A stretch of 64,000 nt of DNA from Ferrimonas marina. GTDB taxonomy: Bacteria > Pseudomonadota > Gammaproteobacteria > Enterobacterales > Shewanellaceae. Shown in pieces: positions 1 through 10,183 of the stretch. A program made the position numbers and the translations under genes. Position 1 is the stretch's first letter, and each line of letters begins with the position of its first letter. The notes beneath the pieces are model-generated. The model saw nothing but the letters and a program-made list of their open reading frames with translations, had not been told where the DNA came from and ran no database searches. The DNA is taken from positions 665,448 through 729,447 of the forward strand of contig NZ_FQXG01000002.1 of the NCBI RefSeq assembly GCF_900129905.1, read 5' to 3'.

Positions 1-35
1 GACAGCAACAAAGGGGCTTGGAGTTAAATGGGGTG

Positions 36-2717
36 CTACTCCGACTCGGGGTCTGGCTGCTTGTAGGGCTGGCCATGCAGCCACCACTCCGGCGCGGCCT
101 CCCCTTTGAGGGTGTGGTTGAAGAAGTCCATCATCTTCAGGCTGTAATCCACCTTGTTGGGGTAGCGCTTGAGGTGGTGGGGTTCGCCCTGGTACTGCAG
201 CATCACCACCGGCTTGCCCAGCCGGCGCATCGCCAGGTAGAGCTCGATACCCTGTTCATAGGGCACCGCATCGTCCTCGTCACCGAACATGATTACCATC
301 GGCGTCTGCACCTTGTCGGCATGGAAGATGGGGCTGTTCTCGATGTACAGCTCCGGCGCCCGGTACAGGCTTTGACCGATGCGGCTTTGGCCCGCTTCGT
401 ACTGGAACTGACGGGCCAGGCCACTGCCTAAGCGAATGCCGGTGTAGGCCGAGGTCATGTTAGACACCGGGGCACCGGTGACGACGGCCTTGAAGGCGTT
501 GCTTTGGGTCACCAGATGGGCGCTTTGGTAGCCGGCCCAGGAGTGGCCCTGCAGTCCTACCGCGTTGGGATCGGTGATCCCCAGCTCCACCAAGCGCTCG
601 ACCCCGGGCAGGATCGCCTGGCCGGTGGAGCGACCCGGGTGGCCGATCTCAAAGCGGATGTCCGGCAGGAAGATGGCGTAGCCCTCACTGGCAAACCAGG
701 GGAAGTTAGGGCGGTGATTGAGCGCCATCTGCGGGAACTGGTGCAGGCGATCGCTCATAAAGCGGTAGAAGTAGACGATGGTGGGCAGCGGGGTACGACC
801 GTCCCATCCCGGTGGGGTGATCACCACCCCCTGCAGGTTCTGACCGGTCTGGGAGCGCCAATTGACCATCCGGGACTGACCCCAGTCGAGGTTGTCCAGC
901 TGCTTGCCCAGGTCGGAGGCCTGCTGCCACTCGCCGCGCCAGCCCTGACTCAGCTGCAGATCGGGATACAGGTCATAGCGCTCCTGGGTAAACAGGGCCG
1001 CCTCACTGTTGCTGGCCTTGGCAACAAAGCGCAGGCGAGCGTCACTCTGGCGCCAGGGCACCAGGGTGGCAGTGATCACCTGCATCCGGTGCAGCCCTTC
1101 ATTACGCTGACGCTCATCGATGGTGTGCACCAGCAGGTCCTGCCCCATCGGCGCCCACAGTGCGTCCGGGTCGGTTTCCACCACCCGGTGGATGATGCGA
1201 TCCCGTCGGCCCAGGGTCAGGGCCTCGATCTTACCGGCCTTGGCGCGCCAGATGTCGTACTTGTCGTACAGCAGCACCCCTTCGCCGGCATCCAGCCAGG
1301 GGCCAAAGCCATAGCCGGGCGCCGGGCTTGGGTAGTCGTGATCCTCGTTGGCAAAGCCGTTGGCAATGCTGCGGGTGCTGTTGGCGCGAACGTCATGCCA
1401 GAACAGCTCTCCGCGCACGTGCCAGACCACCGCGTCATCGTGGGGTGACAGGGTGGGCTTGTCCTCGGACAGGGTCTGTACCACCAGGCGTCGACGCTGG
1501 CCATTGCGCAGGTCTACCAGGTACCAGTCGCGGTAGAAGCCGGCCCAGGTGATCATCTTGCGGTAGAGCACGTCGCTGGAGGCAAGCAGGTAGCGAGCAT
1601 TGTCTGCCAGCTCCAGATCCGGCACCACCGGGTCCGCCAGCTGAATGAAGCGCTCGCCATCCAGGTGCCAAACCCCCTGGTATACCCGCTTAAACTCGTC
1701 GTCGTAGCGCTTCTGTTCCTGCGGCTTGATGTGGGCATCGTCACCGTGCCAGAGCACCAGGTCCGCGTGGGCTTCCAGTTGTGCCCGGTTGGTCAGACTG
1801 TCCTGGGTGTAATCCTCCGGGGCCTTGATCTCAGGCTGGCGGGCCTGGCGGCCGATAAACAGCCGCTGGCCATCACGGGAGAACTGCAAGGTGCTGAAGG
1901 CACTCACCATAAAGTCGGCGTGGTTGAGCTCCTGCCAGCGCAGCTTATCGTCCTGCCAGTGGCCTACCTTGTGCTCTCGCTGGCGTGCGGGCTGCTCTGC
2001 CAGGCCCCAGCTGAAGGCCAGTTGCTTACCATCGCGGCTCAGGCTCAGGGTTGCGGCACGCCAGTTGGCCTCCTGGTGCACCGGCAGCAGCTCACCGCTG
2101 CGCTGCAGCAGGAACACGCCGTTTTCACCGCTGGGGGTGCGGGTGGCCAGGGCAACGGCGTCCCCCTGCTCTGCCAGCACCAGCTGGTCGACGTGCTCAA
2201 TGCGCAGCTCGGCACCGCTGCGCAGTTCGCGCCGCACCAGGGTGGAGCCGATGTTCCCCTCCTGCTCCTCCTCCGGCTCCAGCCAGAGGTAGAGGTAGCG
2301 GCCAGCCTGGCCAAACTCGGCCTGCTTGACCCGCTCGAACTCGGTCCGTTTGCCGGTGCGGGTATGGATCAGCACCCGGCCGCTTTTCAGCGCTTTGCGC
2401 TCCTTGGCGCCGGCGTTCTCCCGCTCCAGCAAGCTGGCGGGACGCTCAAACAGGGCGTGCAGGCCATCGGCAGAGAGCTGCGGCTTTTCCGCCCCGCGCA
2501 GGCGAAACAGTTGTCCATCCGGGCGGCGGACATGGCCGACCGGATCGCCCCGGTCCGGCATTGCCGTGTACGCCACCACTTCACCGTTGTCGGCGATCAC
2601 CGGCTGTTTCAGGGTCTGGAATGCCATCACCGCCTCCGGGGTAACCGGTGCGGCCTGCAATGCCAGGCTGAACCATGCCAGGGGCGCCAACAGCCAAGCT
2701 GTATACTTCTTCAACAC
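36..2717 (-). CDS. S9-family (prolyl oligopeptidase-like) secreted peptidase
   Basis: The 893-residue protein begins with a clear signal peptide (MLKKY followed by a hydrophobic run ending in LQAAP), so a periplasmic or secreted serine peptidase is expected. The N-terminal two thirds should be the beta-propeller-like region and the C-terminal third is the alpha/beta-hydrolase domain. The nucleophile elbow GHSWAGY puts the serine near residue 726, the acid is likely in DDAVP near 816, and the histidine is in PHHLKRY near 847-848. The start is GTG with a GAGGTG motif that is rather close; the adjacent TTG one codon in would have better spacing. It appears monocistronic and is divergent from the isocitrate dehydrogenase gene. 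Family assignment is firm, but the substrate is unknown. Confidence 0.88.
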   Translation of the reverse strand: MLKKYTAWLLAPLAWFSLALQAAPVTPEAVMAFQTLKQPVIADNGEVVAYTAMPDRGDPVGHVRRPDGQLFRLRGAEKPQLSADGLHALFERPASLLERENAGAKERKALKSGRVLIHTRTGKRTEFERVKQAEFGQAGRYLYLWLEPEEEQEGNIGSTLVRRELRSGAELRIEHVDQLVLAEQGDAVALATRTPSGENGVFLLQRSGELLPVHQEANWRAATLSLSRDGKQLAFSWGLAEQPARQREHKVGHWQDDKLRWQELNHADFMVSAFSTLQFSRDGQRLFIGRQARQPEIKAPEDYTQDSLTNRAQLEAHADLVLWHGDDAHIKPQEQKRYDDEFKRVYQGVWHLDGERFIQLADPVVPDLELADNARYLLASSDVLYRKMITWAGFYRDWYLVDLRNGQRRRLVVQTLSEDKPTLSPHDDAVVWHVRGELFWHDVRANSTRSIANGFANEDHDYPSPAPGYGFGPWLDAGEGVLLYDKYDIWRAKAGKIEALTLGRRDRIIHRVVETDPDALWAPMGQDLLVHTIDERQRNEGLHRMQVITATLVPWRQSDARLRFVAKASNSEAALFTQERYDLYPDLQLSQGWRGEWQQASDLGKQLDNLDWGQSRMVNWRSQTGQNLQGVVITPPGWDGRTPLPTIVYFYRFMSDRLHQFPQMALNHRPNFPWFASEGYAIFLPDIRFEIGHPGRSTGQAILPGVERLVELGITDPNAVGLQGHSWAGYQSAHLVTQSNAFKAVVTGAPVSNMTSAYTGIRLGSGLARQFQYEAGQSRIGQSLYRAPELYIENSPIFHADKVQTPMVIMFGDEDDAVPYEQGIELYLAMRRLGKPVVMLQYQGEPHHLKRYPNKVDYSLKMMDFFNHTLKGEAAPEWWLHGQPYKQPDPESE

Positions 2718-2882
2718 TTCACCTCACAAAAATCCGTTTTTTGCGACTACGACCTTCCGACAACTGTAAGTGGCCTGTGAAAAGCGGTAGACTCTGCTCC
2801 GCAACATGCTAACAAAGCCCCCATCCTCTGTCACAGGAACAAGAAGGGCTTGGATTTCAACGCCAACGTGGAAGGAAGTGCG

Positions 2883-3887
2883 ATGTCCACCACCATTACC
2901 GTGATCCCCGGAGATGGGATCGGCCCCGATATTGTCGAGGCAACGCTCAAGGTCCTGGATAAGGCCGGGTGCGACTTCAACTACGAGTTTGCCGATGCCG
3001 GTCTGACGGCCCTGGAGAAGCACGGTGAACTGGTCCCGGAAGAGACCCTCAAGCTGATTGAGAAGAACAAGGTGGCACTGAAAGGCCCCCTGACCACGCC
3101 CATCGGCGAAGGCTTCACCTCCATCAATGTCAGCCTGCGCAAAACCTTTAACCTCTACGCCAACGTCCGTCCGGTGCTGTCCCTCAAGGGGACCCGCGCT
3201 CGCTACGACAACGTCGATATCATCACCATCCGGGAAAACACCCAGGGGATGTACTCCGGCGCCGGTCAGAAGGTCTCCGAGGATGGCACCACCGCCGAGG
3301 CGATGAGCATCATCACCCGGGAAGGCGCTGAGCGGATCTGCACCTTTGCCTACGAGCTGGCCCGTAAAGAGGGTCGCAAGAAGGTGACCGCGGTGCACAA
3401 GGCCAACATCATGAAATCCACCTCAGGCCTGTTCCTGAAGGTGGCCCGTGAGGTCGCTGCCCGTTACCCGGACATCGAGTCGGAAGAGATGATCGTGGAC
3501 GCCACCTGCATGAAGCTGGTGATGGACCCGAGCCAGTTCGACGTGATTGTCACCACCAACCTGTTTGGTGACATCCTGTCGGATCTGTGTGCCGGCCTGA
3601 TCGGCGGTCTGGGCCTGGCCCCGGGCGCCAACATCGGCCAGGACGCGGCCATCTTTGAAGCGGTGCACGGCAGTGCCCCGGACATCGCCGGCCAGGACCT
3701 GGCCAACCCCACCGCGCTGATCCTGGCGGCGGTGCAGATGCTGGAGTACCTGGGCATGGCGGACAAGGCCAGCCAGATCCGTGACGCGGTGCGTGACACC
3801 ATCGCCGCCGGCGACAGCGTTACCCGCGACCTGGGTGGCAGCGCCGGCACCGTGGCCTTCACCGACGCCATCCTGGCACGGCTGTAA
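2883..3887 (+). CDS. NAD-type isocitrate dehydrogenase
   Basis: This decarboxylating dehydrogenase of the isocitrate/isopropylmalate family (334 residues) would convert isocitrate to 2-oxoglutarate in the cytosol. Visible signatures are [10 protein letters not shown] at the N-terminus, the SINVSLRK substrate segment typical of isocitrate dehydrogenases, the ANVRP arginine, [13 protein letters not shown], and the metal-binding/NAD region [28 protein letters not shown] chose ATG 2883 over an upstream TTG because GGAAGGAAG sits just ahead of it. A TAGACT -10-like hexamer lies at 2788. No leucine-pathway genes are nearby, which argues against leuB. Whether the cofactor is NAD or NADP is inferred from the short homodimeric type, not proven. 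Confidence 0.85.
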   Translation: MSTTITVIPGDGIGPDIVEATLKVLDKAGCDFNYEFADAGLTALEKHGELVPEETLKLIEKNKVALKGPLTTPIGEGFTSINVSLRKTFNLYANVRPVLSLKGTRARYDNVDIITIRENTQGMYSGAGQKVSEDGTTAEAMSIITREGAERICTFAYELARKEGRKKVTAVHKANIMKSTSGLFLKVAREVAARYPDIESEEMIVDATCMKLVMDPSQFDVIVTTNLFGDILSDLCAGLIGGLGLAPGANIGQDAAIFEAVHGSAPDIAGQDLANPTALILAAVQMLEYLGMADKASQIRDAVRDTIAAGDSVTRDLGGSAGTVAFTDAILARL

Positions 3888-3916
3888 GGCTGACCCGAGC
3901 CCGGATCTTCAGGCAC

Positions 3917-3949
3917 AAAAAAGGCGTCGCTGTTGCGACGCCTTTTTTT
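3917..3949. terminator. Bidirectional terminator, icd end
   Basis: GGCGTCGC pairs with GCGACGCC across a TGTT loop, flanked by A6 and T7 tracts. It serves the dehydrogenase gene and the leftward small membrane gene, whose last codons overlap the T tract. Confidence 0.9.
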
Positions 3950-4151
3950 ACAACCGAATCTCGAGGCAGTGGCAGCGCCGCTGCATCCGATAGACCCACC
4001 AGGCCGGATAGGAGAAGCTGAAGGCCGCCAATGCCCAGCCCACCTGGCGCCAGCCACAGCGGCGGGGGTCCCGCAGTACCAGGTAGCCTGGCAGCATCCA
4101 CAGGGTCATCAGTAGCAGCATCACGCTCAAGCTCAGGGTCAAACTCAGCAC
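3948..4151 (-). CDS. Small membrane protein, unknown function
   Basis: A 67-residue frame starts with GTG behind GGAGACGAGG and lies only 15 bases after the rlmM stop on the same strand. It encodes two hydrophobic stretches (residues about 2-25 and 38-52) separated by a basic segment, [10 protein letters not shown], and ends in a basic tail. Position, ribosome-binding site and membrane character suggest a real gene co-transcribed with rlmM. I do not recognise the family and assign no function. Confidence 0.5.
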   Translation of the reverse strand: MLSLTLSLSVMLLLMTLWMLPGYLVLRDPRRCGWRQVGWALAAFSFSYPAWWVYRMQRRCHCLEIRL

Positions 4152-4166
4152 GGCCTCGTCTCCAGA

Positions 4167-5234
4167 TCAGTTCAACCGACGCAGGTAGACGGTGATCTCC
4201 TCGCGGTCGTGGTAAAGGTGTTTGGCTTTGAGCTCACACCCTACCCCAGCGGATTGAAGGATGTCTGTTAACTGGTTCAAACAATCGCACACGCTGGCGT
4301 AACGTTGTTTCATCGGCAGCTTGAGGTTGAAGATGGCCTGCTCACACCAGCCCTTGATCATCCAGCGCGCCATCAGCTGGGCCACCCGGTCCGGCTTCTC
4401 CACCATGTCACACACCAGCCAGTGGTTGCCGGGCTTCTCTGGCTCGAACTTGAAGCCATCCACCGGGTGGTGGCTGACCTGGCCGGTCTCCATCAGGCTC
4501 TGGGCCATGGCGCCGTTGTCCACCGCCGCCACGAACATGCCACGACGCACCAGTTGATAGGTCCAGCCGCCGGGACAGGCGCCCAGGTCCACTGCCCGCA
4601 TGCCGGAACGAACCCGCTGCTCCTGCTGCTCCGGGGTCAGGAATACTGAGAACGCCTCATCCAGCTTCAGGGTGGAGCGGCTGGGGGCGTCGGCAGGGAA
4701 CTTCAGCCGTTCGATCCCCATATAGAAGGGCGAGCCGTTGTCGGAGCGGCTGTAGCCCAGGTAGCCGTTGGCGCTGTCGGTGAGAAACAAGTGGATGCGG
4801 GGCATCTTGTCCTTCTCATTCTTGGTCAGCAGGCCGTTTTGGCGCAGCGCCTGGCGCAGCGGCACGGTGAACTTACGGCAGAAGGAGAGCAGTGAGCGGT
4901 AATCGTCGCCATCGCCGCTCTCCACCCACAGCTTACCCGCCTTGGGCAGCCCCTCGGCGGCGGCCATCACCGCGCTGATCCGATCCTCCGGATCCATCTG
5001 GGCCAGCTCGGCGGTCACCACGAACCAGCTGCGGGCGAAGATCAGCTGGTCAAACGCCAGGGTCTGCATCAGCTGCTCACCGTCGTTCTCACCGTAGCCC
5101 TCGAACAGCACAAAGCCACTGCCGTTTTCCAGCCGAGGGTAACCGTAAACCCCGGCCTCGGCGGCCAGGGCCTGGATCTCCGCCGCACAATCTTTCTCAA
5201 AGCCAGGACGGCAATGCAGCAAGATCTTATTCAT
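4167..5234 (-). CDS. rlmM: 23S rRNA (cytidine-2498-2'-O)-methyltransferase RlmM
   Basis: This 355-residue SAM-dependent methyltransferase modifies C2498 of 23S rRNA. An N-terminal THUMP-like half is followed by the Rossmann domain with the SAM motif DLGACPGGWTYQL near residues 217-229, then VDNG, and the catalytic-region segment LVCDMVEKP. Length and motifs fit E. coli RlmM. Its start codon overlaps the end of the upstream DUF423 gene by 8 bases, so translation is probably coupled. The gcvA-ygdD-rlmM order matches E. coli apart from one inserted hydrolase gene. Confidence 0.95.
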   Translation of the reverse strand: MNKILLHCRPGFEKDCAAEIQALAAEAGVYGYPRLENGSGFVLFEGYGENDGEQLMQTLAFDQLIFARSWFVVTAELAQMDPEDRISAVMAAAEGLPKAGKLWVESGDGDDYRSLLSFCRKFTVPLRQALRQNGLLTKNEKDKMPRIHLFLTDSANGYLGYSRSDNGSPFYMGIERLKFPADAPSRSTLKLDEAFSVFLTPEQQEQRVRSGMRAVDLGACPGGWTYQLVRRGMFVAAVDNGAMAQSLMETGQVSHHPVDGFKFEPEKPGNHWLVCDMVEKPDRVAQLMARWMIKGWCEQAIFNLKLPMKQRYASVCDCLNQLTDILQSAGVGCELKAKHLYHDREEITVYLRRLN

Positions 5235-5613
5235 TCACGCTCTCCCAACGCCAGGCGCCGACCATCAACAGCGCCCAGCCAATCATCAAGGTCATGCCCC
5301 CCATCGGGGTGATGGGGCCAAAAAATTTGTTACCCACCAGCACCAAAGCATAGATGGAGCCGGAAAAGCCCAGGCTTCCGACAATAAAGCAGGCCCCTGC
5401 CCCCTGCAGCCAGCGCTCGCCGCCGCGGCCACGCAGAGCCAGGGCTACCCCGAACAGGGCCAGGGCATGGAAAAACTGGTACTGCACCGCGGTCTGAAAG
5501 CTCTCCAGCAAGCTGGCAGACACCCGTCCGGGCAGTCCGTGGGCGCCATAGGCACCAAGAATGGTCGCCAGCAGCGCAGAGGCGGCGGCGATCATGGCAT
5601 AGAGTCGAGCCAT
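5227..5613 (-). CDS. ygdD: DUF423 membrane protein (YgdD)
   Basis: The 128-residue inner-membrane protein has four hydrophobic segments and the family signatures GAYGAHGL near residue 21 and PITPMGGMTLMIGW near the C-terminus. It belongs to the YgdD/DUF423 family, which has no established biochemical role. It lies between the alpha/beta hydrolase gene (3-base gap) and rlmM (8-base overlap), so it sits inside one leftward operon. ATG start. Confidence 0.9.
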   Translation of the reverse strand: MARLYAMIAAASALLATILGAYGAHGLPGRVSASLLESFQTAVQYQFFHALALFGVALALRGRGGERWLQGAGACFIVGSLGFSGSIYALVLVGNKFFGPITPMGGMTLMIGWALLMVGAWRWESVNE

Positions 5614-5616
5614 GGG

Positions 5617-6258
5617 TTACTCCCTGTTAAGAAAGGTCTGACAGGCCCCGGCGGCCTGTTCAATAAGCTGTTGCTGGGTAAAGCCACTGCGCTTGGTGGG
5701 GACCAGGCTGTGATCGCCACTGTCGAGCCAGTGCAGCCCGACGGTCTCGGGCAGGGTATGGGCTGCCAGCTCGGCCTGGCTGCCAAAGTTGTCCCGGCTG
5801 CCCTGACAGATCAGCAGTGGCACCGGACACTGTTGCAGCGGCTGCCAACGCCAGCGCTCCGGCTCGGTTTTACCCACCGGGTGAAACGGGTAGCCAAAGG
5901 CCAGCACCGCCTGGGCATCGACCTGCTGGGCCACCAGGGCGGCAGCGCGGCTGCCCATGGACTTGCCTGCCAGCACCAGCTGGGCCTGGGGGTGGGCTAT
6001 CTTAGCGGCCTCGGCCCAGCGTTGAAAGCATTCAACCAGTTTGGGCAGGCGATCCGGTGGTCGGCGCTTGTCCAGCGCCCGGGCCTGCACCATGTAATCG
6101 AACTCGAACCGCACCACCTGGGTCTGGTCATCCGCCAGGGCGCTGGCCATGGCCGCCATAAAGGGGTGGTCCATGCCCGCCCCGGCCCCGTGGGCCAGCA
6201 GGATCAGCCGTTGCGGTTGCTCGGCACCGTCGTGCCGGGCTAACTCAGGCCAGGCCAT
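5617..6258 (-). CDS. KANL3/Tex30-like alpha/beta hydrolase
   Basis: A 213-residue cytosolic alpha/beta-hydrolase. It shows an oxyanion-type LAHGAGAGMDHPFM segment near residue 24, the nucleophile elbow LAGKSMGSRAA with serine about residue 100, and a C-terminal catalytic histidine in SGDHSL. This matches the small dienelactone-hydrolase-like family of gammaproteobacteria (COG3571), whose substrate is unknown. One base separates it from the gcvA stop and three from ygdD. It is an insertion relative to the E. coli gcvA-ygdD-rlmM order. Confidence 0.8.
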   Translation of the reverse strand: MAWPELARHDGAEQPQRLILLAHGAGAGMDHPFMAAMASALADDQTQVVRFEFDYMVQARALDKRRPPDRLPKLVECFQRWAEAAKIAHPQAQLVLAGKSMGSRAAALVAQQVDAQAVLAFGYPFHPVGKTEPERWRWQPLQQCPVPLLICQGSRDNFGSQAELAAHTLPETVGLHWLDSGDHSLVPTKRSGFTQQQLIEQAAGACQTFLNRE

Positions 6259-6259
6259 G

Positions 6260-7177
6260 CTACTCCACCCCCGGGATCAGATCGCTGTGGGCTTCCTCGG
6301 CGAAGCTCTGGATCAGCCAGTCGCGGAACGCCTGGATCTTGCCCAGATCTTCCTGGCTCTGGTGACACACCAGGTAGTAGGCGTTCTTATTGAGCAGCAC
6401 CTTATCGAAGGGACACACCAGGCGGCCGGCTTCCACCTCGGGACGGGCCAGTACCGAGGAGCCCAGGGCGATCCCCTGGCCATGGATGGCGGCCTGCAGC
6501 ACCAGCGATGAGTGGCTGAAGATCGGGCCGGTGTTGACGCTGGGCAGCACCTGCTCGTGCTGCTTGGCCCAGGCCTTCCAGTTGTGTCGGCTCATGTCGT
6601 GCAGCAGGGTGTGTTTACTCAGATCCTCGATGCTGCGCAGCGGCTTGGCGCCATTGAGCAATCGAGGGGAGCAGACCGGCACCAGGCATTCACTGCGCAG
6701 CTTATCGGCACGCAGCCCCGGCCAGTTGCCCCGGCCAAAGTAGATCGCCACGTCCACGTCTTCGGTTAAGGATCCCTCATCCTGGTCCACCGCCTTGATC
6801 CGCACATCGACCTCCGGGTGCAGCTCGGAGAACCGGGCCAGCTTGGGTACCAGGGATTGAATGGCAAAACTGGGGGTCATACTGACGGTGAGTGAGCCGG
6901 TGGCACTGCGCGCCAGCAGTCGTTCGGTGGCGTCCGCCAGCTGGGTGAACAGATCCTTGATATCGAGGAAATACCCTTGCCCTTCCTCGGTTAACAGCAA
7001 GGAGCGGTTGCGACGTCGGAACAGCTTCAGGCCCAGGTGTTCTTCCAGCGCCTTGATCTGATGACTGACCGCCGCCTGGGTCACAAACAGCTCCTCCGCC
7101 GCCCGGGTAAAACTGAGGTGACGGGCAGCGGCTTCAAACGCCTTGACCGCATTTAGGGGCGGTAAACGACGGGACAT
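6260..7177 (-). CDS. gcvA: LysR-type regulator of glycine cleavage, GcvA
   Basis: The 305-residue LysR regulator matches E. coli GcvA in length and opens with the characteristic MSRRLPPLNAVKAFEAAARH. The winged helix (LSFTRAAEELFVTQAAVSHQIKALE) occupies about residues 20-45. The effector domain has GcvA-like segments DVDVAIYFGRGNWPGLRADKL and IFSHSSLVLQAAIHGQG. GcvA activates or represses the gcv operon in response to glycine and purines. I chose ATG 7177 because GAGGTGG precedes it and the size then matches the family; a longer frame to 7291 has no family support. The AT-rich stretch upstream (about 7190-7240) probably carries the promoter. Confidence 0.93.
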   Translation of the reverse strand: MSRRLPPLNAVKAFEAAARHLSFTRAAEELFVTQAAVSHQIKALEEHLGLKLFRRRNRSLLLTEEGQGYFLDIKDLFTQLADATERLLARSATGSLTVSMTPSFAIQSLVPKLARFSELHPEVDVRIKAVDQDEGSLTEDVDVAIYFGRGNWPGLRADKLRSECLVPVCSPRLLNGAKPLRSIEDLSKHTLLHDMSRHNWKAWAKQHEQVLPSVNTGPIFSHSSLVLQAAIHGQGIALGSSVLARPEVEAGRLVCPFDKVLLNKNAYYLVCHQSQEDLGKIQAFRDWLIQSFAEEAHSDLIPGVE

Positions 7178-7302
7178 GATCCACCTCACACTATTAGAAA
7201 AACTAATAATGGATTGTACATTAACTCGTTTGTTGACAACACCCTGCATGGCTAAAGTTTGAGCCATCAAAAGCTTCCTTAACCAACGCATCTTGGAGTG
7301 TC

Positions 7303-7521
7303 ATGATGTCTGCCATGCTGATTTTGTCCTCCGCCCTGGTTCTGCTGCCACTTAGCCCAGAGCCGGTCACTGTCGACAGCGCCAGCCTGCATCAGCAGGT
7401 CAACCAGGGTCTGCAGCAGGACCGTGAAGAGCTGTACCATTCATTCGAGTCGATGGAACTGGGCACCCCGCTGCTGCTGGCCCAGGAGCAGGACAGCGAC
7501 GACAAAGAGTCTGCCGAGTAA
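7303..7521 (+). CDS. Small secreted hypothetical protein
   Basis: A 72-residue frame (tandem ATG ATG start behind GGAG at 7294) encodes an N-terminal hydrophobic signal-like stretch (MLILSSALVLLPLSPEP) followed by a hydrophilic, acidic glutamine-rich region ending in DSDDKESAE. It is followed at once by a stem-loop. I do not recognise a family; a small exported or membrane-anchored protein is the most that can be said. Confidence 0.55.
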   Translation: MMSAMLILSSALVLLPLSPEPVTVDSASLHQQVNQGLQQDREELYHSFESMELGTPLLLAQEQDSDDKESAE

Positions 7522-7529
7522 GATCAAAC

Positions 7530-7550
7530 AAGCCGCCCAATGGGCGGCTT
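7530..7550. terminator. Stem-loop between small ORF and acyl-CoA-binding gene
   Basis: AAGCCGCCC pairs with GGGCGGCTT over a three-base loop. The T tracts on either side are poor, so it is a weak bidirectional terminator between convergent genes. Confidence 0.6.
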
Positions 7551-7563
7551 GTTGCGTTTCGGC

Positions 7564-7830
7564 TCAGGCCCTGTCGGTCAGGGCATCCACCAGCTGGATA
7601 TAGCGCGTCATGGCGTCGTCCTCCGACATGCCCCGCAGGTTCTCCCAGGCGGCGTACTTGGCCCCGGCCTTGAAATCAAAGAACCCGGGGCGGTCGCCCT
7701 GAACATCCCCCTCGGTGGCCTGCTTAAAGGCACCATAAAGGTTGAGCAGCTGCTCGTCGGTGGGTCGTGCGCTGAGCGCTTTCACCCGGGCTTGGGCCTG
7801 CTCAAAGGCCTGGGGCAGTGGTGTCGTCAT
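7564..7830 (-). CDS. Acyl-CoA-binding protein
   Basis: The 88-residue protein has the single four-helix ACBP fold signature: FEQAQARVKAL, then LLNLYGAFKQATEGDVQGDRPGFFDFKAGAKYAAWENLRGMSEDDAM. It includes the conserved Tyr/Lys of YGAFKQAT and the KYAAW motif that contacts the CoA and acyl chain. It would bind long-chain acyl-CoA esters in the cytosol. It stands alone between stem-loops; a short non-coding gap separates it from kdsA. ACBPs are scattered in gammaproteobacteria. Confidence 0.92.
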   Translation of the reverse strand: MTTPLPQAFEQAQARVKALSARPTDEQLLNLYGAFKQATEGDVQGDRPGFFDFKAGAKYAAWENLRGMSEDDAMTRYIQLVDALTDRA

Positions 7831-7924
7831 CCTGACTCTCCTTTTTGAACACTACCCCGACCCTAACGGCCGCCGGAATTTTGCTCAACCCTGGCGGCCA
7901 TAACCCGGATACCGATCGCGAAGA

Positions 7925-8845
<921 letters not shown>

Positions 8846-8873
8846 CTACCCCGGCTTTTGCCCACAGCGGCAG

Positions 8874-8904
8874 AAAAAAACCGGAGCCAGGCTCCGGTTT
8901 TTGT
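8874..8904. terminator. Terminator after sirB2
   Basis: CCGGAGCC pairs with GGCTCCGG between A and T runs on both sides. It should end the leftward hemA-prfA-prmC-sirB2 transcription before kdsA. Confidence 0.85.
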
Positions 8905-8919
8905 TCAGAAAGACAAGTA

Positions 8920-9300
8920 CTAACCCAGTAACAGCGGCGTCTTGGTCTGGGCCAGCACAAACATGTAGTAGACCCAGCCCAGCGAGCCGAGGAAGGCAAA
9001 CACCCGGAACAGGGTGCCGCGCTGCGCCTTGAAGGTGATCACCCCAAGGATGATGTAGGCCACCAGGGCCAGCATCTTCTCGGTCAGCCAGGGGTCTCGG
9101 ATCGGGTTCCAGCCGGTGGCCATGATCAGCGCCACCCCGGACAGCAGCAGCAGGGTATCGATGACGTGGGGCAGCACCTTGGCCCATTTGCGCTGCAGCA
9201 CACCGGACTGCAGCATCAGCAGCACAAAGCGCAGGATGAACAGGCCGACGCTTGCGCCGATCAGTGTCAGATGGATGTGTTTCAGGGCGACGTAAGGCAT
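8920..9300 (-). CDS. SirB2-family membrane protein (YchQ)
   Basis: A 126-residue, four-helix integral membrane protein of the SirB2 family. It opens with the family-typical MPYVALKHIHLTLIGASVGLFILRF and contains HVIDTLLLLSGVALIM, with two histidines in predicted membrane segments. The biochemical role is not established; the name comes from an old invasion-gene expression screen. It follows prmC by 33 bases on the same strand. The sirB1/ychA gene that accompanies it in E. coli is missing here. Confidence 0.88.
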   Translation of the reverse strand: MPYVALKHIHLTLIGASVGLFILRFVLLMLQSGVLQRKWAKVLPHVIDTLLLLSGVALIMATGWNPIRDPWLTEKMLALVAYIILGVITFKAQRGTLFRVFAFLGSLGWVYYMFVLAQTKTPLLLG

Positions 9301-9333
9301 GAGAGGTCCTTTCTCTATCAGATTGAGGCTATC

Positions 9334-10182
9334 TTAGCGGGGTGCCCGCCCGATTGTATAGCGATCCCGCCGACCCAGGTCCTGACCGGTGCTGACCTGC
9401 ACCAGTCCCGCCTCGGCAAAGATCCCCCGCACCGCCTCGCCCTGGTCATGGCCATGCTCCACCATCAACACCCCGCCGGGATGGAGGTGGGTCTGGGCCT
9501 GCTGGGCCAGGTGACGGATGTCCGCCAGCCCCTGCTGGGGCGCGATCAGCGCACTGCGCGGCTCGAACCGCACGTCCCCCTGGTCCAGGTGGTGATCCAC
9601 AGGATCGATGTAAGGGGGGTTGGAGACCACCAGGTCAAAGCGCTGGCCCTGCAGCGGCTGATACCAGCTGCCCTGGTGCACCGGCACATCCAGGCCGTGG
9701 CGCTGGGCGTTGCGCCGGGCCAGGGCGGCGGCCTCGGCACTGTACTCCACCGCACACACCTGCCACTGCGGGCGTTCACTGGCCAAGGCCAGGGCGATGG
9801 CGCCGGTGCCGGTACCCAGGTCAACCACCCGGGCCGACTGCGGCAACGGCAGCGCCAGCGCCGCCTCCACCAGTGACTCGGTGTCCGGCCGCGGGATCAG
9901 GGTACTGGCGTTGGTCTCCAGGGTCAGGGTCCAGAACTCGCGGTGGCCGGTGATGTGGGCCACCGGCTCGCCGTCAAAGCGGCGCTGCAGATCCTCAGCC
10001 AGCTGCGCCTGCAGCGCTTCGCTGAGCTGCTGATCCGGCCAGGTAAACAGGAAGCTGCGGGGCTTGTCTAAGCGGCTCAGCAACAGCACCTCGGCGTCGA
10101 TACCGGGGCTGTCCGGATCGCTCTGGCTGCCCGCCTCCGCCAGTTTGGCACTGGCTAGGCGCAGCCACTGGTCAATGCGCAT
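9334..10182 (-). CDS. prmC: Release factor glutamine methyltransferase PrmC
   Basis: PrmC N5-methylates the glutamine of the GGQ loop in release factors 1 and 2. The 282-residue protein has an N-terminal helical substrate-recognition domain, then the SAM motif VVDLGTGTGAIALALA near residues 115-130 and the catalytic VSNPPYI motif near 183. The gene begins one base after the prfA stop, so enzyme and substrate genes are tightly coupled, as in E. coli. Confidence 0.96.
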   Translation of the reverse strand: MRIDQWLRLASAKLAEAGSQSDPDSPGIDAEVLLLSRLDKPRSFLFTWPDQQLSEALQAQLAEDLQRRFDGEPVAHITGHREFWTLTLETNASTLIPRPDTESLVEAALALPLPQSARVVDLGTGTGAIALALASERPQWQVCAVEYSAEAAALARRNAQRHGLDVPVHQGSWYQPLQGQRFDLVVSNPPYIDPVDHHLDQGDVRFEPRSALIAPQQGLADIRHLAQQAQTHLHPGGVLMVEHGHDQGEAVRGIFAEAGLVQVSTGQDLGRRDRYTIGRAPR

Positions 10183-10183
10183 C